Shown here one piece after another: positions 25,456 to 34,334 of a DNA stretch of 64,000 bases. Position numbers and translations under genes: made by a program. Position 1 is the stretch's first letter, and each line of letters opens with the position of its first letter. The notes beneath the pieces are model-generated. The model had not been told where the DNA came from and did not search any database. It saw only the letters and a list, made by a program, of their open reading frames with translations. The DNA is from a virus, in IMG/VR virus record IMGVR_UViG_3300021197_000592, positions 1 to 64,000 of that record. One strand, given 5' to 3'.

Positions 25456-26826
25456 ATGAGCAATGGACATATTAGAACAATAACAGACCTAGAAGCCAGC
25501 ACCTATGGCATGGTCGGAGGAACAGGGAACGCCCTGCTGAAGTCAGCAGGAGTAGTTGGAGGATTTGGAACCCCGCACGACAATTCGGGCAACAACTTCA
25601 GCGGTGCAAGTGGGCTTGGTGACCTATACAACTTGCTATACGGACAGAAAGTCTGGTCAATGCTAAATCAGGAAGTCAACGCACTGTCGATGATTTCCAA
25701 GAGGCCATACACTTCCAGTGGTTGGAGGGTTCTCAAGAGCCGACCTGCTGGTGGTAGTGGAAACGCATTCGCGGTTGGTACACAAGACCCCGGTGCAACT
25801 ACGGCTGACCTATCTGGAATATCCGCAGACAAGATTGGTGGTGTTGGAGAGAACGCAGTGCTTGGAGGAGATGCTTCATTCAGAGCATTGTCTCCTGAGT
25901 ACACGAAACTCTACGTCAGTCCAAAGACTGTGGCACACCTCTTTGAGTTCTCTGAACTCGGAATGGAGTTGGCTGCAATCGATGACGGTGTTGGTGACAT
26001 ACGCTCCATAGTCCGTGAGGACATGGGTAAGCACCACGCAGAGGTTCAGAACAAGATGCTTCTGATGCCACTAGAGTTCTACGACAAGGCAGAGTATGAC
26101 GAGATTGAGGAGAACTACACTTCTCTATTGAAGATAGTCTCGTCTGCCGGTGAACTTGCTGCAATGGGTGACGCAGATATGGGTGAGCAGAGTGCTGCCG
26201 CCGCAACACTGCCAGTCACACAGACCAAGATTTTCGGTGCAACCAGAACTGTCGCTAACAGCAGTGGTGACTACACTGGTACTGAGGACTTCCTCTCAGC
26301 AGAGGTTGACTTCGGTGCAGGATATGCCGCTGGTAACGCAAGGGTTCTAACCCTGACCCTCCTAAACGACATGATTAGGAGAATCAGGCAGAACGGAGGT
26401 AACCCCAAGGTCATGATTACTGGATACGATACTATCCAGCACATCTCTGACCTACTACAGAGCCAAGAGAGGTTCATGGACAGGAAGGAAATCGTACCTA
26501 CCCACAACGGAGTTCGTGGAGTAAAGGGTGCAGAGGTCGGATTCAGAGTTGCAACATACTATGACATCCCACTGATTCCAGCCAAGGACATGACACAGAC
26601 TGGTAATGCGACTGCAAACAAGTTGAGTGACATACTCATCCTAGACACTGACCACCTGTGGCTATCTGTAATGAAGCCGACTCAGTATTTCGAGAACGGT
26701 ATCACCAACGGTGACCCATTCGGGGTCGGAAAACTTGGGAACCAAGGCATGTACCGCACAATGGGCGAGACAGGCTGTTCGTTCTTCAAGGGTCAAGGAA
26801 AGATTACCAACATAACGAGTGCGTGA
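25456..26826 (+). CDS. Major capsid protein (HK97-like)
   Basis: The 456-aa protein follows the protease-scaffold gene, as expected for the capsid subunit. The N-terminal 60 residues are Gly/Ser-rich and flexible. The core has typical beta and helix segments such as YTKLYVSPKTVAHLFEFSE and DIPLIPAKDM, and ends in MGETGCSFFKGQGKITNI. Assignment rests on order, length and general character. ATG with GAGGTGAT five bases upstream suggests strong translation. Confidence 0.82.
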   Translation: MSNGHIRTITDLEASTYGMVGGTGNALLKSAGVVGGFGTPHDNSGNNFSGASGLGDLYNLLYGQKVWSMLNQEVNALSMISKRPYTSSGWRVLKSRPAGGSGNAFAVGTQDPGATTADLSGISADKIGGVGENAVLGGDASFRALSPEYTKLYVSPKTVAHLFEFSELGMELAAIDDGVGDIRSIVREDMGKHHAEVQNKMLLMPLEFYDKAEYDEIEENYTSLLKIVSSAGELAAMGDADMGEQSAAAATLPVTQTKIFGATRTVANSSGDYTGTEDFLSAEVDFGAGYAAGNARVLTLTLLNDMIRRIRQNGGNPKVMITGYDTIQHISDLLQSQERFMDRKEIVPTHNGVRGVKGAEVGFRVATYYDIPLIPAKDMTQTGNATANKLSDILILDTDHLWLSVMKPTQYFENGITNGDPFGVGKLGNQGMYRTMGETGCSFFKGQGKITNITSA

Positions 26827-26835
26827 GGTGTTTAA

Positions 26836-27195
26836 GTGGCAGTTACAGTTACTTTAATCGCTGACCATAAGGGCTTTACTGGCCCTAAAGTAATGGGCGA
26901 TGAGTATTGTGTTGACGCGCTTTGCAACGTCACTGCATACACGACTGGCGGAGAAGTGGTAACGGCAGCATCCTTGGGCCTATCTAGCATCAATCAAGTA
27001 TTGATTACTGGTAGGGAAGAGTCTGCTTCCAACGTTATCGTGGACAGCGTGCATACAGAAGTTAGTGCGACAGGGGACTATGAGTCCAATACCTCGTTCA
27101 AACTACACGCGACCATAAAGTCAACTGGTGCGGCTACCGGAAGCGGTGCTACAACAGTCAACATGGTAAGAGTCCGAGTATACGGGCTTCTTTGA
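26836..27195 (+). CDS. Putative capsid decoration protein, 119 aa
   Basis: A small beta-rich, Thr/Val/Gly-rich protein immediately after the capsid gene, with a GTG start. Composition and position match head decoration or cement proteins, but no specific family is recognised. It is followed by the first AGAGTAAC hairpin. Confidence 0.55.
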   Translation: MAVTVTLIADHKGFTGPKVMGDEYCVDALCNVTAYTTGGEVVTAASLGLSSINQVLITGREESASNVIVDSVHTEVSATGDYESNTSFKLHATIKSTGAATGSGATTVNMVRVRVYGLL

Positions 27196-27214
27196 GTAAA
27201 ACATAAAGTAGCGG

Positions 27215-27242
27215 CCCTCTTCCTAGAGTAACAGGAAGGGGG
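27215..27242 (+). ncRNA. mRNA hairpin with AGAGTAAC loop (copy 1)
   Basis: CCCTCTTCCT at 27215-27224 pairs with AGGAAGGGGG at 27233-27242, giving ten pairs with one G-U at the fourth pair from the base. The loop is AGAGTAAC. A second hairpin with the same loop but unrelated stem lies at 35907. No T-run follows, so it is not a standard terminator. Confidence 0.55.
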
Positions 27243-27253
27243 TTGCTACCCCC
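27238..27253 (+). promoter_or_regulatory. GGGGGT/ACCCCC hairpin competing with the AGAGTAAC hairpin
   Basis: GGGGGT at 27238-27243 pairs with ACCCCC at 27248-27253 around a TGCT loop. It shares 27238-27242 with the upstream hairpin, so only one can form fully. It ends eight bases before the GGTG ribosome-binding site of the SAP gene. Confidence 0.4.
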
Positions 27254-27269
27254 AATTTATGGTGTGAAT

Positions 27270-27761
27270 ATGGCAGTAGTAAGAAGCAAAAACGGTGGTA
27301 AAATACAGTGGCAGGGATACACTTTCGATAGGAACGGTACGAGAGTTCCTACCAGAAAGGGTATTCTGCTTTACGGCGATAGAAACGTACATGTAGAATT
27401 CACAGCAGACGACAAGAGAGAGATTCAAAGGTTGATGGAACAGAATCCTCACAAGGTAAGACACCTATCCAAAATGCTGAAACTTCGCGGTCCTGATGGA
27501 AAGGGTGTAATGGATAACCTATATCCAAAATCTAGAACAGAGAAACTAATGGGAAGAAAGAAGGCTCCTGCACCTGAGATAGCAGAGGTAAAGGAAGAGC
27601 CAAAGGAAGAACCAAAGGAAGAGAAGAAGGAGGGAAAACCACTTCCTCCTGACTTAAACAAACTCACAGTGAAAGTCCTAAAGGAACTCTTAGAAGAAAG
27701 AGGACTTTCTACAGAAGGTAGAAAAGCAGACCTGATTAAGACACTAACTGAGGGAGCATAG
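27270..27761 (+). CDS. SAP-domain protein, 163 aa
   Basis: The C-terminal 36 residues read LTVKVLKELLEERGLSTEGR then KADLIKTLTEG, a clear SAP helix-extension-helix DNA-binding motif. A Glu/Lys/Pro repeat (KEEPKEEPKEEKKEGK) links it to a basic N-terminal domain of about 105 residues of unknown type. An upstream in-frame TTG at 27243 is unlikely because it lies inside the hairpin. GGTG at 27261-27264 fits ATG 27270. Position between capsid and connector genes suggests a virion DNA-binding protein. Confidence 0.78.
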   Translation: MAVVRSKNGGKIQWQGYTFDRNGTRVPTRKGILLYGDRNVHVEFTADDKREIQRLMEQNPHKVRHLSKMLKLRGPDGKGVMDNLYPKSRTEKLMGRKKAPAPEIAEVKEEPKEEPKEEKKEGKPLPPDLNKLTVKVLKELLEERGLSTEGRKADLIKTLTEGA

Positions 27762-28072
27762 TGGCAAGCAGTGGGACTTGTTTTACCAGCGGTGTAAGAA
27801 CTGCTGATGCTATCATATGCACGGGTAGATGCAAACTGGTTTCCATACACGCATCTACAGTCACATCTGGAACATTCACCGTCAAGGTCTTTGACAGCGC
27901 TGATAACGACCCAAGTTCAGCAGGTGAGGTAGAGGTGGCACGATTGCAGATTAGTTCGACAGGAGCGACTAACGGGCAATCAATGGAATATGACATGCAT
28001 GGGGTAGTATGCCAAAACGGTATCTTTGTCGATGTGACAGGTACTGGTGCTTACTCGATAGAATTTGCGTGA
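27761..28072 (+). CDS. Putative beta-sandwich decoration or head fibre protein, 103 aa
   Basis: GTG start overlapping the previous stop. The protein is Thr/Ser/Gly/Val-rich with alternating beta strands (KLVSIHASTVTSGTFTVKVF), similar in character to the 119-aa protein after the capsid gene. No family is certain. Confidence 0.5.
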   Translation: MASSGTCFTSGVRTADAIICTGRCKLVSIHASTVTSGTFTVKVFDSADNDPSSAGEVEVARLQISSTGATNGQSMEYDMHGVVCQNGIFVDVTGTGAYSIEFA

Positions 28073-28077
28073 TAAAT

Positions 28078-28500
28078 ATGCCAAGTATAGATACAGACAC
28101 AAGATTAGTGATGACAATACTGTTCGTAGGAGCAGTCAGTGGAATAAACATTTACTTCTATTCCCAATACGGAATGAGTTTCCCATACGGAGCAGAGGAA
28201 CATGCTGTCCTCTTCGGTATATCCACCATAGGTGGGATTATGATTTTAAAAGCCCTATTCGATATGATTCTCAATGATTGGATTGAGGAATTCTTGCTAC
28301 AGAGGAGAATAGACGCTTATTGGTCTAGGAAGGCTAGGGAAGAGGAGAACAGAAAGAGAGTCAGGGACTCTTTCAGGCAGTTCCAACAGAACTGGAACCA
28401 GACAGTGGTTTCTCCCCCTAACGTCTATGGTGACAGCAACCTTCCAAACCTGAACCCAAACACACCGGGTTCTTTCCTAACCTTGGAGACAGAACAGTGA
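28078..28500 (+). CDS. Two-pass membrane protein with charged tail, 140 aa
   Basis: Two hydrophobic segments are clear: LVMTILFVGAVSGINIYFY (about 12-30) and VLFGISTIGGIMILKALFDM (about 44-63). A long Arg/Glu-rich helix (RRIDAYWSRKAREEENRKR) and a Pro/Asn tail follow. It is placed two genes before the GTPase, so a membrane-docking role for that protein is plausible but unproven. The frame continues upstream, but ATG 28078 after the previous stop is the natural start. Confidence 0.65.
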   Translation: MPSIDTDTRLVMTILFVGAVSGINIYFYSQYGMSFPYGAEEHAVLFGISTIGGIMILKALFDMILNDWIEEFLLQRRIDAYWSRKAREEENRKRVRDSFRQFQQNWNQTVVSPPNVYGDSNLPNLNPNTPGSFLTLETEQ

Positions 28501-28513
28501 GGGAGTGATGTGA

Positions 28514-28738
28514 GTGGTCAGCGAAATCCTATTTGGAATGGATGAGTCAACACTTGCATATGACTTACAAAGAGCGCATTCTGCTGATATCTGGTTCTTA
28601 CGGGCTAGGTTCTGGTTTTGGGGGATAGTATCCTGTCTCTCTAGTTTTGTAGTGGGACAGGCCTTGGCTGTCTTTGGGATTAATACTCTATCCATAGCAT
28701 GGAATGGCTTAGTGGATTTCTGGAATCATCTGTGGTGA
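28514..28738 (+). CDS. Small membrane protein, 74 aa
   Basis: GTG start. One long hydrophobic stretch, FWFWGIVSCLSSFVVGQALA, extends toward AVFGI and probably crosses the membrane once or as a hairpin. It ends with a Trp-rich segment (LSIAWNGLVDFWNHLW). It lies directly before the GTPase and after another membrane protein. Confidence 0.6.
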   Translation: MVSEILFGMDESTLAYDLQRAHSADIWFLRARFWFWGIVSCLSSFVVGQALAVFGINTLSIAWNGLVDFWNHLW

Positions 28739-28742
28739 TATC

Positions 28743-29414
28743 TTGTCAGTAATGGCAGGATTTGCCATATTGATTGTCGAGGGACTTAACAAGATATACC
28801 AGAGAATACATGCAATTAACTTTGGAATATACGGTGCAAGTCAAGCGGGGAAGACAACATTGAATCACCAGTTGAGAACAAGGGGTGAGGTTCCGGATAT
28901 TCGACATAGGACAGAGGGATTGCAACGTGCAAGTAGGAAGTACGTCAAACTAGATGGAGATGCACATACAGTCAAGACGGCTGACTTAGGAGGACAGACG
29001 GTCTATTGGCAAGAGTGGATTAAGGACATGAAAGAGAGGAAAGTGAAGTATGTCATATTCATGATTGACGATAGACACATGAACAAGCATTATGACATCG
29101 AACAGCAATTGTGTTGGACGTTCCTAGTAGATACAATCTGTGAACCATATTGGCATCACAATGGTAAGAAGAAGAAAAAGAGGGAGGCAGATTACCCAAT
29201 TGCAGTGTCAATATGGGCTAACAAATATGACTTGTGGAAGGATAGGTATGAACACGATGGACCGATAGAAAGCCATCCTATTTTCGCCGCATTCAGAGAA
29301 GGAATGCAGAAGTTAAACGACAAGGGAATACCCTGTCACAAGTACATTGTAAGTGCCAAATCTGACTCGGAGATGGTTTACAGGGGTGTCCTAACAATGA
29401 TAAAGGACTACTAG
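28743..29414 (+). CDS. Arf/SR-beta-like small GTPase, 223 aa
   Basis: G1 is GASQAGKTT (31-39). G3 is DLGGQ (81-85), the GGQ form typical of Arf, SR-beta and G-alpha proteins rather than Ras. G4 is NKYD (160-163) and G5 is SAK (204-206). Thr57 in RHRTEG may be the switch I residue. A hydrophobic N-terminal helix (MAGFAILIVEGL) could bind a membrane, as in Arf. A Lys run (GKKKKKR) at 141-147 is an insertion. TTG 28743 follows GGTGAT; ATG 28752 is the alternative. Such a GTPase among virion genes is unexpected. Confidence 0.82.
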   Translation: MSVMAGFAILIVEGLNKIYQRIHAINFGIYGASQAGKTTLNHQLRTRGEVPDIRHRTEGLQRASRKYVKLDGDAHTVKTADLGGQTVYWQEWIKDMKERKVKYVIFMIDDRHMNKHYDIEQQLCWTFLVDTICEPYWHHNGKKKKKREADYPIAVSIWANKYDLWKDRYEHDGPIESHPIFAAFREGMQKLNDKGIPCHKYIVSAKSDSEMVYRGVLTMIKDY

Positions 29415-29426
29415 AGGTGAACCAGC

Positions 29427-30101
29427 ATGAGCATGCAGTTTACACCACCTAGCCTCATCGGGGCTAACTCGACAAACGTGACGAACAAAGCATTCATGGA
29501 TAGGGAAGACGCTGCAAGAGCAGCCGGTCCAGTGATGCAATATGAGTACAAAAGTCTCAAGCAAAAGAAACAATTGAAGGAGATAATGAAAGTCCTGAAA
29601 CCAGAGAACAAAACTTTCATGAAAGTACCTTACAAGTTCAAGTACAACATAAAGGACAGATGTGTAGTTTGTGGCACACATAAGGTTTGGGAGGCTGGTG
29701 ATAACCTAAGACCACCACTTCCACTGCACAAAGTAAGGAAGGGATATCCAATGAGAGGAACATACTGTGAGAAACACGCAGCAATACACCGACAATATGA
29801 GATGCTAGAACAGCAGATACTAGCAGAGGAACATGGTCTTTCTTTCAGTGCATACATTCCAAAGGCTCCTTCTATGCAATCCTTGAATCCCTTGGCGAGT
29901 GGTCCCCTAACAAGTCTGAAAGCAACCGACATTGCTTCCTTGAGTTCATTGGGATGGACTATTAAGCCTCCTTCATCCAATGAGGAAAGCAAAGAAGAGG
30001 AATTATTTCGCCTAACAGTGGAATCAGACACACTTAACTCAAGAGTGAAAACATTATTGACTGAGGGTGCTAAGGTTGCTGTAGTGGAGAGTGAGCAGTA
30101 A
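29427..30101 (+). CDS. Zinc-binding protein, 224 aa
   Basis: A central module has CVVCGTHKVWEAG about 71-83 and YCEKHAAIH about 110-118, giving CxxC plus CxxH ligands for one zinc. The N-terminus is Gln/Lys-rich helix. The C-terminus is Ser/Leu-rich then acidic. No family is recognised. Its place between the GTPase and connector genes suggests a virion or assembly role. Confidence 0.6.
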   Translation: MSMQFTPPSLIGANSTNVTNKAFMDREDAARAAGPVMQYEYKSLKQKKQLKEIMKVLKPENKTFMKVPYKFKYNIKDRCVVCGTHKVWEAGDNLRPPLPLHKVRKGYPMRGTYCEKHAAIHRQYEMLEQQILAEEHGLSFSAYIPKAPSMQSLNPLASGPLTSLKATDIASLSSLGWTIKPPSSNEESKEEELFRLTVESDTLNSRVKTLLTEGAKVAVVESEQ

Positions 30102-30805
30102 TGGGATTATTCGGCACTAGTAACGGCACATTGATGAATACAATGGCGTCCAATCAACAATCACAGTTCAAAACAATGAACAATCTTTTGACCCTACAAG
30201 AGAACCATGTAGAGGATTTCTTTCAGTATCATGGTGAGGCTTTCCTTGCGGCTTTCGCACAACTTATCGAGGATACTGTGCAGAAGGTATTGGGACAAAT
30301 GCTCCCTCAATTGAAGTTCACAACTGACAGTGCTGGTGTAATGAATATGCATGCTGATGCTACCACAGCATTTGGCGCGATTACAGATGCTAACATAAAC
30401 CTAGACCTACAGACCCTCCTTGCTTCTGCAATTAACTCAGAGGTAGTAATGCAAAGGAGAATGGCAAAAGCACAGTATTTGGAATCTCAAGGGTTCGCTA
30501 CGCCAGCAGGAGAGCAGCAAATGTCGATGGGCGGCATGGGACAGATGAATCCGGGTGGAATAGACCCCTCACAGATACAAGGTAACAGTGCCGCAGTTGG
30601 AATGAACAATACCATGATGCAACAGCAACAGGCGTTCAACAACCAATCAGGATATCCTGTTCCACCTGCTGGATATGACAACATGAATAATCCATACTGG
30701 ATTGACCCTGTGTCAGGTCAGATGTCCTATACACCACCTGCAAGTGGTCTTGGTCTTGCTAATGCTATGAGTAAGGGCATTGCATGGGCTAAGTGGCTTG
30801 CATAG
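30101..30805 (+). CDS. Gln/Met/Gly-rich protein, 234 aa
   Basis: The N-terminal half is helical (VEDFFQYHGEAFLAAFAQLI). The second half is low complexity with Gln, Met, Asn, Gly and Pro (QQQMSMGGMGQMNPGG in shortened form), probably disordered. It overlaps the previous gene by one base. Unknown function. Confidence 0.6.
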   Translation: MGLFGTSNGTLMNTMASNQQSQFKTMNNLLTLQENHVEDFFQYHGEAFLAAFAQLIEDTVQKVLGQMLPQLKFTTDSAGVMNMHADATTAFGAITDANINLDLQTLLASAINSEVVMQRRMAKAQYLESQGFATPAGEQQMSMGGMGQMNPGGIDPSQIQGNSAAVGMNNTMMQQQQAFNNQSGYPVPPAGYDNMNNPYWIDPVSGQMSYTPPASGLGLANAMSKGIAWAKWLA

Positions 30806-30814
30806 GTGGGGTGA

Positions 30815-32500
30815 ATGGGTAGAATCTATCTGGATGAAGACGTAAGCGCAGATGGGCAGACGTTGATTCTAGATGCCAATAAGAACGCAGATTATCAGAC
30901 TCTCATCGAAGAGAAGTTCTTTCGACAGATGTTAGCATATCCCTTCTCTTGGATAAGCAACAGGAAATCCAATATTAAACTGGATATGATACAGGGTAGA
31001 ATGGGTGGACTTCTCACCTACACCCAAGAAGAGTTTGATAGAGAATCAGAAGGCAAGGGATATGAATTTGATGAAGAAGACTTTGAAGACTATCAGAAAA
31101 AATTCCTAGACACAATGGAAAGTCAATTGATTGACGAGATAGTCAAGGACTTACAACGTGAAAATTTACTTCCAGATGACATCCTGTCTACTTCGATTCT
31201 TGCAAAGATGAAGGAAATGGGTTTCATCCTATCTGATTTGGATAACAACAACAAACTGCAAAGAACGATGAAAGCAAAGAAGACCGAAGAGGGATTCAAG
31301 GAAGGATTGCCATTTGGTGCTATGGATGATGATACTACAGGTGGATTCATTGAAGCCTTCCTTGATTCCAGACCGATACTGTATGAGGAGATAAAAGACC
31401 ACATAGAGGTTAAGGGAAACCAAATCATATTCGATACTGAGAAGTACATTGAACAGATATCAGTAGCAGAGGGCTATGGGAAGTTAGAGAAGGAAGACTC
31501 CAAACTAACCATTGCCAGCCCAAAGAGTGGTGAAGTAGACGAGACAGTTGAGATATTCAGCATATATAGAACCAATGATGGTAGATACAGAATGGAAGGG
31601 TTTGGTAAAACCAGACTAGTTAGTAATGTAGAGGAGACATGGGATGTGTACCAGAATCTACTTTCGATGGACAACTTGGAGAAGTACATCGAGAAGGTCG
31701 TTCTATCACAGAAGCAATCTCCGTTGAAAAACGTTCTACTGTCATTGGTCGAACCAGAGGATAGAATGCTGAACGTAGGTAAACTAGACATATTCGTGGA
31801 TAACCTATCTGCCGGTGACATGAAGAACGTTGGTTTCGGACTAAACAACCCGTTGACTAAGGAGACTTGGATGAAGTACGTGAGAAGTCTAGAGGGCAAG
31901 GCTGTAGAGGGAAGCAAGAAGGTCGGTGTTGTTGAGGAACTAATGATGTACGCATTCAACCTATTTTCAAGAGATAGACCATTCAGTGACTTAGACGACT
32001 CAAAGCAGATGGAAAAGGTAAGAGGATTGAAAGACTCTAAGAAAAAGGAGATACTAGACGATTTGACTTCTGAACAACTCTACGACATTTGGGAGGACAA
32101 CGGAAAACCTACGGGTGCTGACCTAAACAAGATTGATGATTTAGCAAATGCTCTGTACAATCAGGCTATGGGTAAGGATATCATTGAAGAAACGAAAGAC
32201 AGGGATGGCAATCCAATACCAGTGATGGAATCAGGAAAAGCAAGAAGGGGCATGGTTAGACTAAGGGTAAATTTCAGACCAACCAAACTAGTCAGTGCTA
32301 GGGACTATGAGATATATCAAAAAAGAATTGACGATAAGGGCAAGCCGATGAAAGACCTTGGAAGAAGGTCCTTGGGTGGTGAGGGACCAAGAACCGCCAT
32401 AGAACTAGACAGACAGAAGATGCAGGATACGGACAAGGATTTCAAAAGCATAATGGAGTTGAAGTTGGGATACAATAGATTGAAGGGGCTGGTGAACTAA
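30815..32500 (+). CDS. Large protein in head-tail region, 561 aa, unknown
   Basis: Acidic, mixed alpha/beta protein with no recognised motif. It overlaps the adaptor gene by one base and precedes it, so a role in the head or neck is possible. There is no signal or membrane segment. Confidence 0.65.
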   Translation: MGRIYLDEDVSADGQTLILDANKNADYQTLIEEKFFRQMLAYPFSWISNRKSNIKLDMIQGRMGGLLTYTQEEFDRESEGKGYEFDEEDFEDYQKKFLDTMESQLIDEIVKDLQRENLLPDDILSTSILAKMKEMGFILSDLDNNNKLQRTMKAKKTEEGFKEGLPFGAMDDDTTGGFIEAFLDSRPILYEEIKDHIEVKGNQIIFDTEKYIEQISVAEGYGKLEKEDSKLTIASPKSGEVDETVEIFSIYRTNDGRYRMEGFGKTRLVSNVEETWDVYQNLLSMDNLEKYIEKVVLSQKQSPLKNVLLSLVEPEDRMLNVGKLDIFVDNLSAGDMKNVGFGLNNPLTKETWMKYVRSLEGKAVEGSKKVGVVEELMMYAFNLFSRDRPFSDLDDSKQMEKVRGLKDSKKKEILDDLTSEQLYDIWEDNGKPTGADLNKIDDLANALYNQAMGKDIIEETKDRDGNPIPVMESGKARRGMVRLRVNFRPTKLVSARDYEIYQKRIDDKGKPMKDLGRRSLGGEGPRTAIELDRQKMQDTDKDFKSIMELKLGYNRLKGLVN

Positions 32501-33597
32501 TGGGCAAGGTATCCTCCCCTAGTGATTTCACCTCAATCAATCCTAACTACACCACTGGTTTAGGCTACTATACCACACATACAGATGTATCCAACCTCCT
32601 ACAGATAAACTCCTTCACTTCTAGCACTACTCCTACGATAGCGGAAGTAGGCAAGATAATCAAGAGAGTGGAGGAGAAGATAGATGATAAGACAAAGACA
32701 TCCTATCGACCAACCATCTACAAGGATGAGTTTCATGAATTTGAAGGATTCAGCAAAAGTGCATATCCACTAAGGTCATACAAGGACTATGTTGGTTTTG
32801 TCCAATTGTCATATCCCAAGGTACAGAAGATTGTCAGACTAGAGGTTTGGCAAGGTAATGACTACAAGGACTTGGCTTCTGCTACTGCATCTCTTGACGT
32901 TCCTGAGTCAGCAACCACAAGTGACTGGACAATCACGCTAACCGTTGGTATTCCTACTACATACACATTCACAATACGAAACCTAGCGAACAACTCAGTC
33001 AGGGACTTCTATGACAACTTCGGTGCTAAGACAACTGCTAGTCAGATAGTAGACGTAATCAATGAAGTATACCCAATGAAGACTGCTAAGTTCACTGGTG
33101 AGACAGCGGCAAAAACGCTGAAAGATACTACCAATGCAGTCAATATCTCTGACTTCTTCTATGCGACCACAGACAGTGAAGACAGTTCAAAGGTAATCAT
33201 ATCCTCACTCTTGATGGGAGAGGATGGAACGAATTGCACATTAGCATCCACATATGGGACAGTAACAGGATTCACAGACAACCAAGACCAACGTAGGCTA
33301 GGTGACTATTGGAGCATTGGTGACGAGGGAAAGATATTCTTCCATTCAGAATACCCATTCACGGCACATAACTCAGTGCGTGTAACTTATCTTGCCGGAG
33401 AGGGAAGAGTACCTGCTACAATACACGATGCTGCTACTAAGTTAGTTGCCGCAGAGGTGATACGACATGATGACAATTCTATTCTGATTGCAGAGACTAA
33501 CTCTAACATCGACTTGAAGACCAAACATGACATTCTGATAGAAGAAGCCAACAAGACCCTAGAGGGCAAGGCAAACATGGTATACTTCATTGGGTGA
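32500..33597 (+). CDS. Head-tail adaptor (gp6-like) with extra domain
   Basis: The segment EVGKIIKRVEEKIDDKTKTS (about 48-67), then YRPTIYKDEFHEF, then SYPKVQKIVRLEVWQG, fits phage connector proteins of the HK97 gp6 class, which ring the portal. An inserted beta-rich domain from about 125 to 260 makes the protein longer than usual. The C-terminus ends with helix HDAATKLVAAEVIRHDD, common in this family. Confidence comes from motif pattern and gene order. Confidence 0.6.
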   Translation: MGKVSSPSDFTSINPNYTTGLGYYTTHTDVSNLLQINSFTSSTTPTIAEVGKIIKRVEEKIDDKTKTSYRPTIYKDEFHEFEGFSKSAYPLRSYKDYVGFVQLSYPKVQKIVRLEVWQGNDYKDLASATASLDVPESATTSDWTITLTVGIPTTYTFTIRNLANNSVRDFYDNFGAKTTASQIVDVINEVYPMKTAKFTGETAAKTLKDTTNAVNISDFFYATTDSEDSSKVIISSLLMGEDGTNCTLASTYGTVTGFTDNQDQRRLGDYWSIGDEGKIFFHSEYPFTAHNSVRVTYLAGEGRVPATIHDAATKLVAAEVIRHDDNSILIAETNSNIDLKTKHDILIEEANKTLEGKANMVYFIG

Positions 33598-33601
33598 TAT
33601 T

Positions 33602-33802
33602 ATGTTAGATGCAAACCCGACTAGGATACTAGAAGAGATACTAGACCGGGAAAAGGAAAGAAATGAATTGCTAAAGGACAGTGCTTATGCCGCCTTTGCT
33701 TTATCTGATGAATCTGTAATAGAAGAAGCACAGAAGGCATATCACGCTCGTATGTTGAAAGAGATACAGAAGGCGACCAAAGAGGTGTTGAACGGTGGAT
33801 GA
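33602..33802 (+). CDS. Small helical protein, 66 aa
   Basis: ATG 33602 after GGTGAT. An upstream in-frame TTG is unlikely. The protein is a charged helix (RILEEILDREKERNELLKD). It lies between the adaptor and tail-completion genes, where small connector accessories are common. No specific family. Confidence 0.55.
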   Translation: MLDANPTRILEEILDREKERNELLKDSAYAAFALSDESVIEEAQKAYHARMLKEIQKATKEVLNGG

Positions 33803-34322
33803 AGTGACGTTCATCATACGATTGCTAAGTGACAACTGGTCGTCTGCGGCTAGTGCCTTGATTTCAAGTGGAGATATCACATCCAGTCACAATGAAACCC
33901 CTAACTTCATTGATGTGCGTTCCATTGCCCCTAACGAGGGAAGAAGAGTTGACATGGACTCAAAGTCTGCCATAATAGTATACGAGGATAGTGGTGCTAC
34001 GGAGTATCCAACGATTGACTATGCAGTGAGAAACGAAGTGTTTGGCTTTACTGTTCACATAAGAACACTACACAGAAGAGACTTCTCGGAGTTGACCTTT
34101 TCAAGAGATAGGCTACAGGCACTTTACAGAATAACAAGATACATCTTTGAGAACAATAGCCTTCAACCCAAGGTGTATGTCAGTGGTAACAGTAGCAATT
34201 CAGTAGAAGATAGCGCACAATTAGTCAAACTACAGAGTCGAAGCGAAGCCAATGATAGGGGCAAAAGGTTATTGGGCTACAAGTTAACGGTTGAGATGAA
34301 GAGGATGGCTATCAGCGTATAG
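33795..34322 (+). CDS. Putative tail terminator or completion protein, 175 aa
   Basis: GTG start overlapping the previous stop. Features such as SAIIVYEDSGATEYPTIDYA and FGFTVHIRTLHRRDFSEL, then helix RDRLQALYRITRYIFEN, resemble tail terminator proteins that cap the tail tube. Gene order directly before the tube gene supports it. Confidence 0.55.
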   Translation: MDEVTFIIRLLSDNWSSAASALISSGDITSSHNETPNFIDVRSIAPNEGRRVDMDSKSAIIVYEDSGATEYPTIDYAVRNEVFGFTVHIRTLHRRDFSELTFSRDRLQALYRITRYIFENNSLQPKVYVSGNSSNSVEDSAQLVKLQSRSEANDRGKRLLGYKLTVEMKRMAISV

Positions 34323-34334
34323 GGAGATGAATAA

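Noticed and set aside
25456-26826. Trp tag in the major capsid protein
   Set aside because: The N-terminus has GNALLKSAG but no Trp and no match in position, so it is not counted.
27215-27253. Intrinsic transcription terminator
   Set aside because: GC-rich hairpins are present but no T-run follows either one.
30101-30130. N-myristoylation signal MGLFGTS
   Set aside because: This lipid modification is not known for prokaryotic hosts, and the motif is short enough to be chance.
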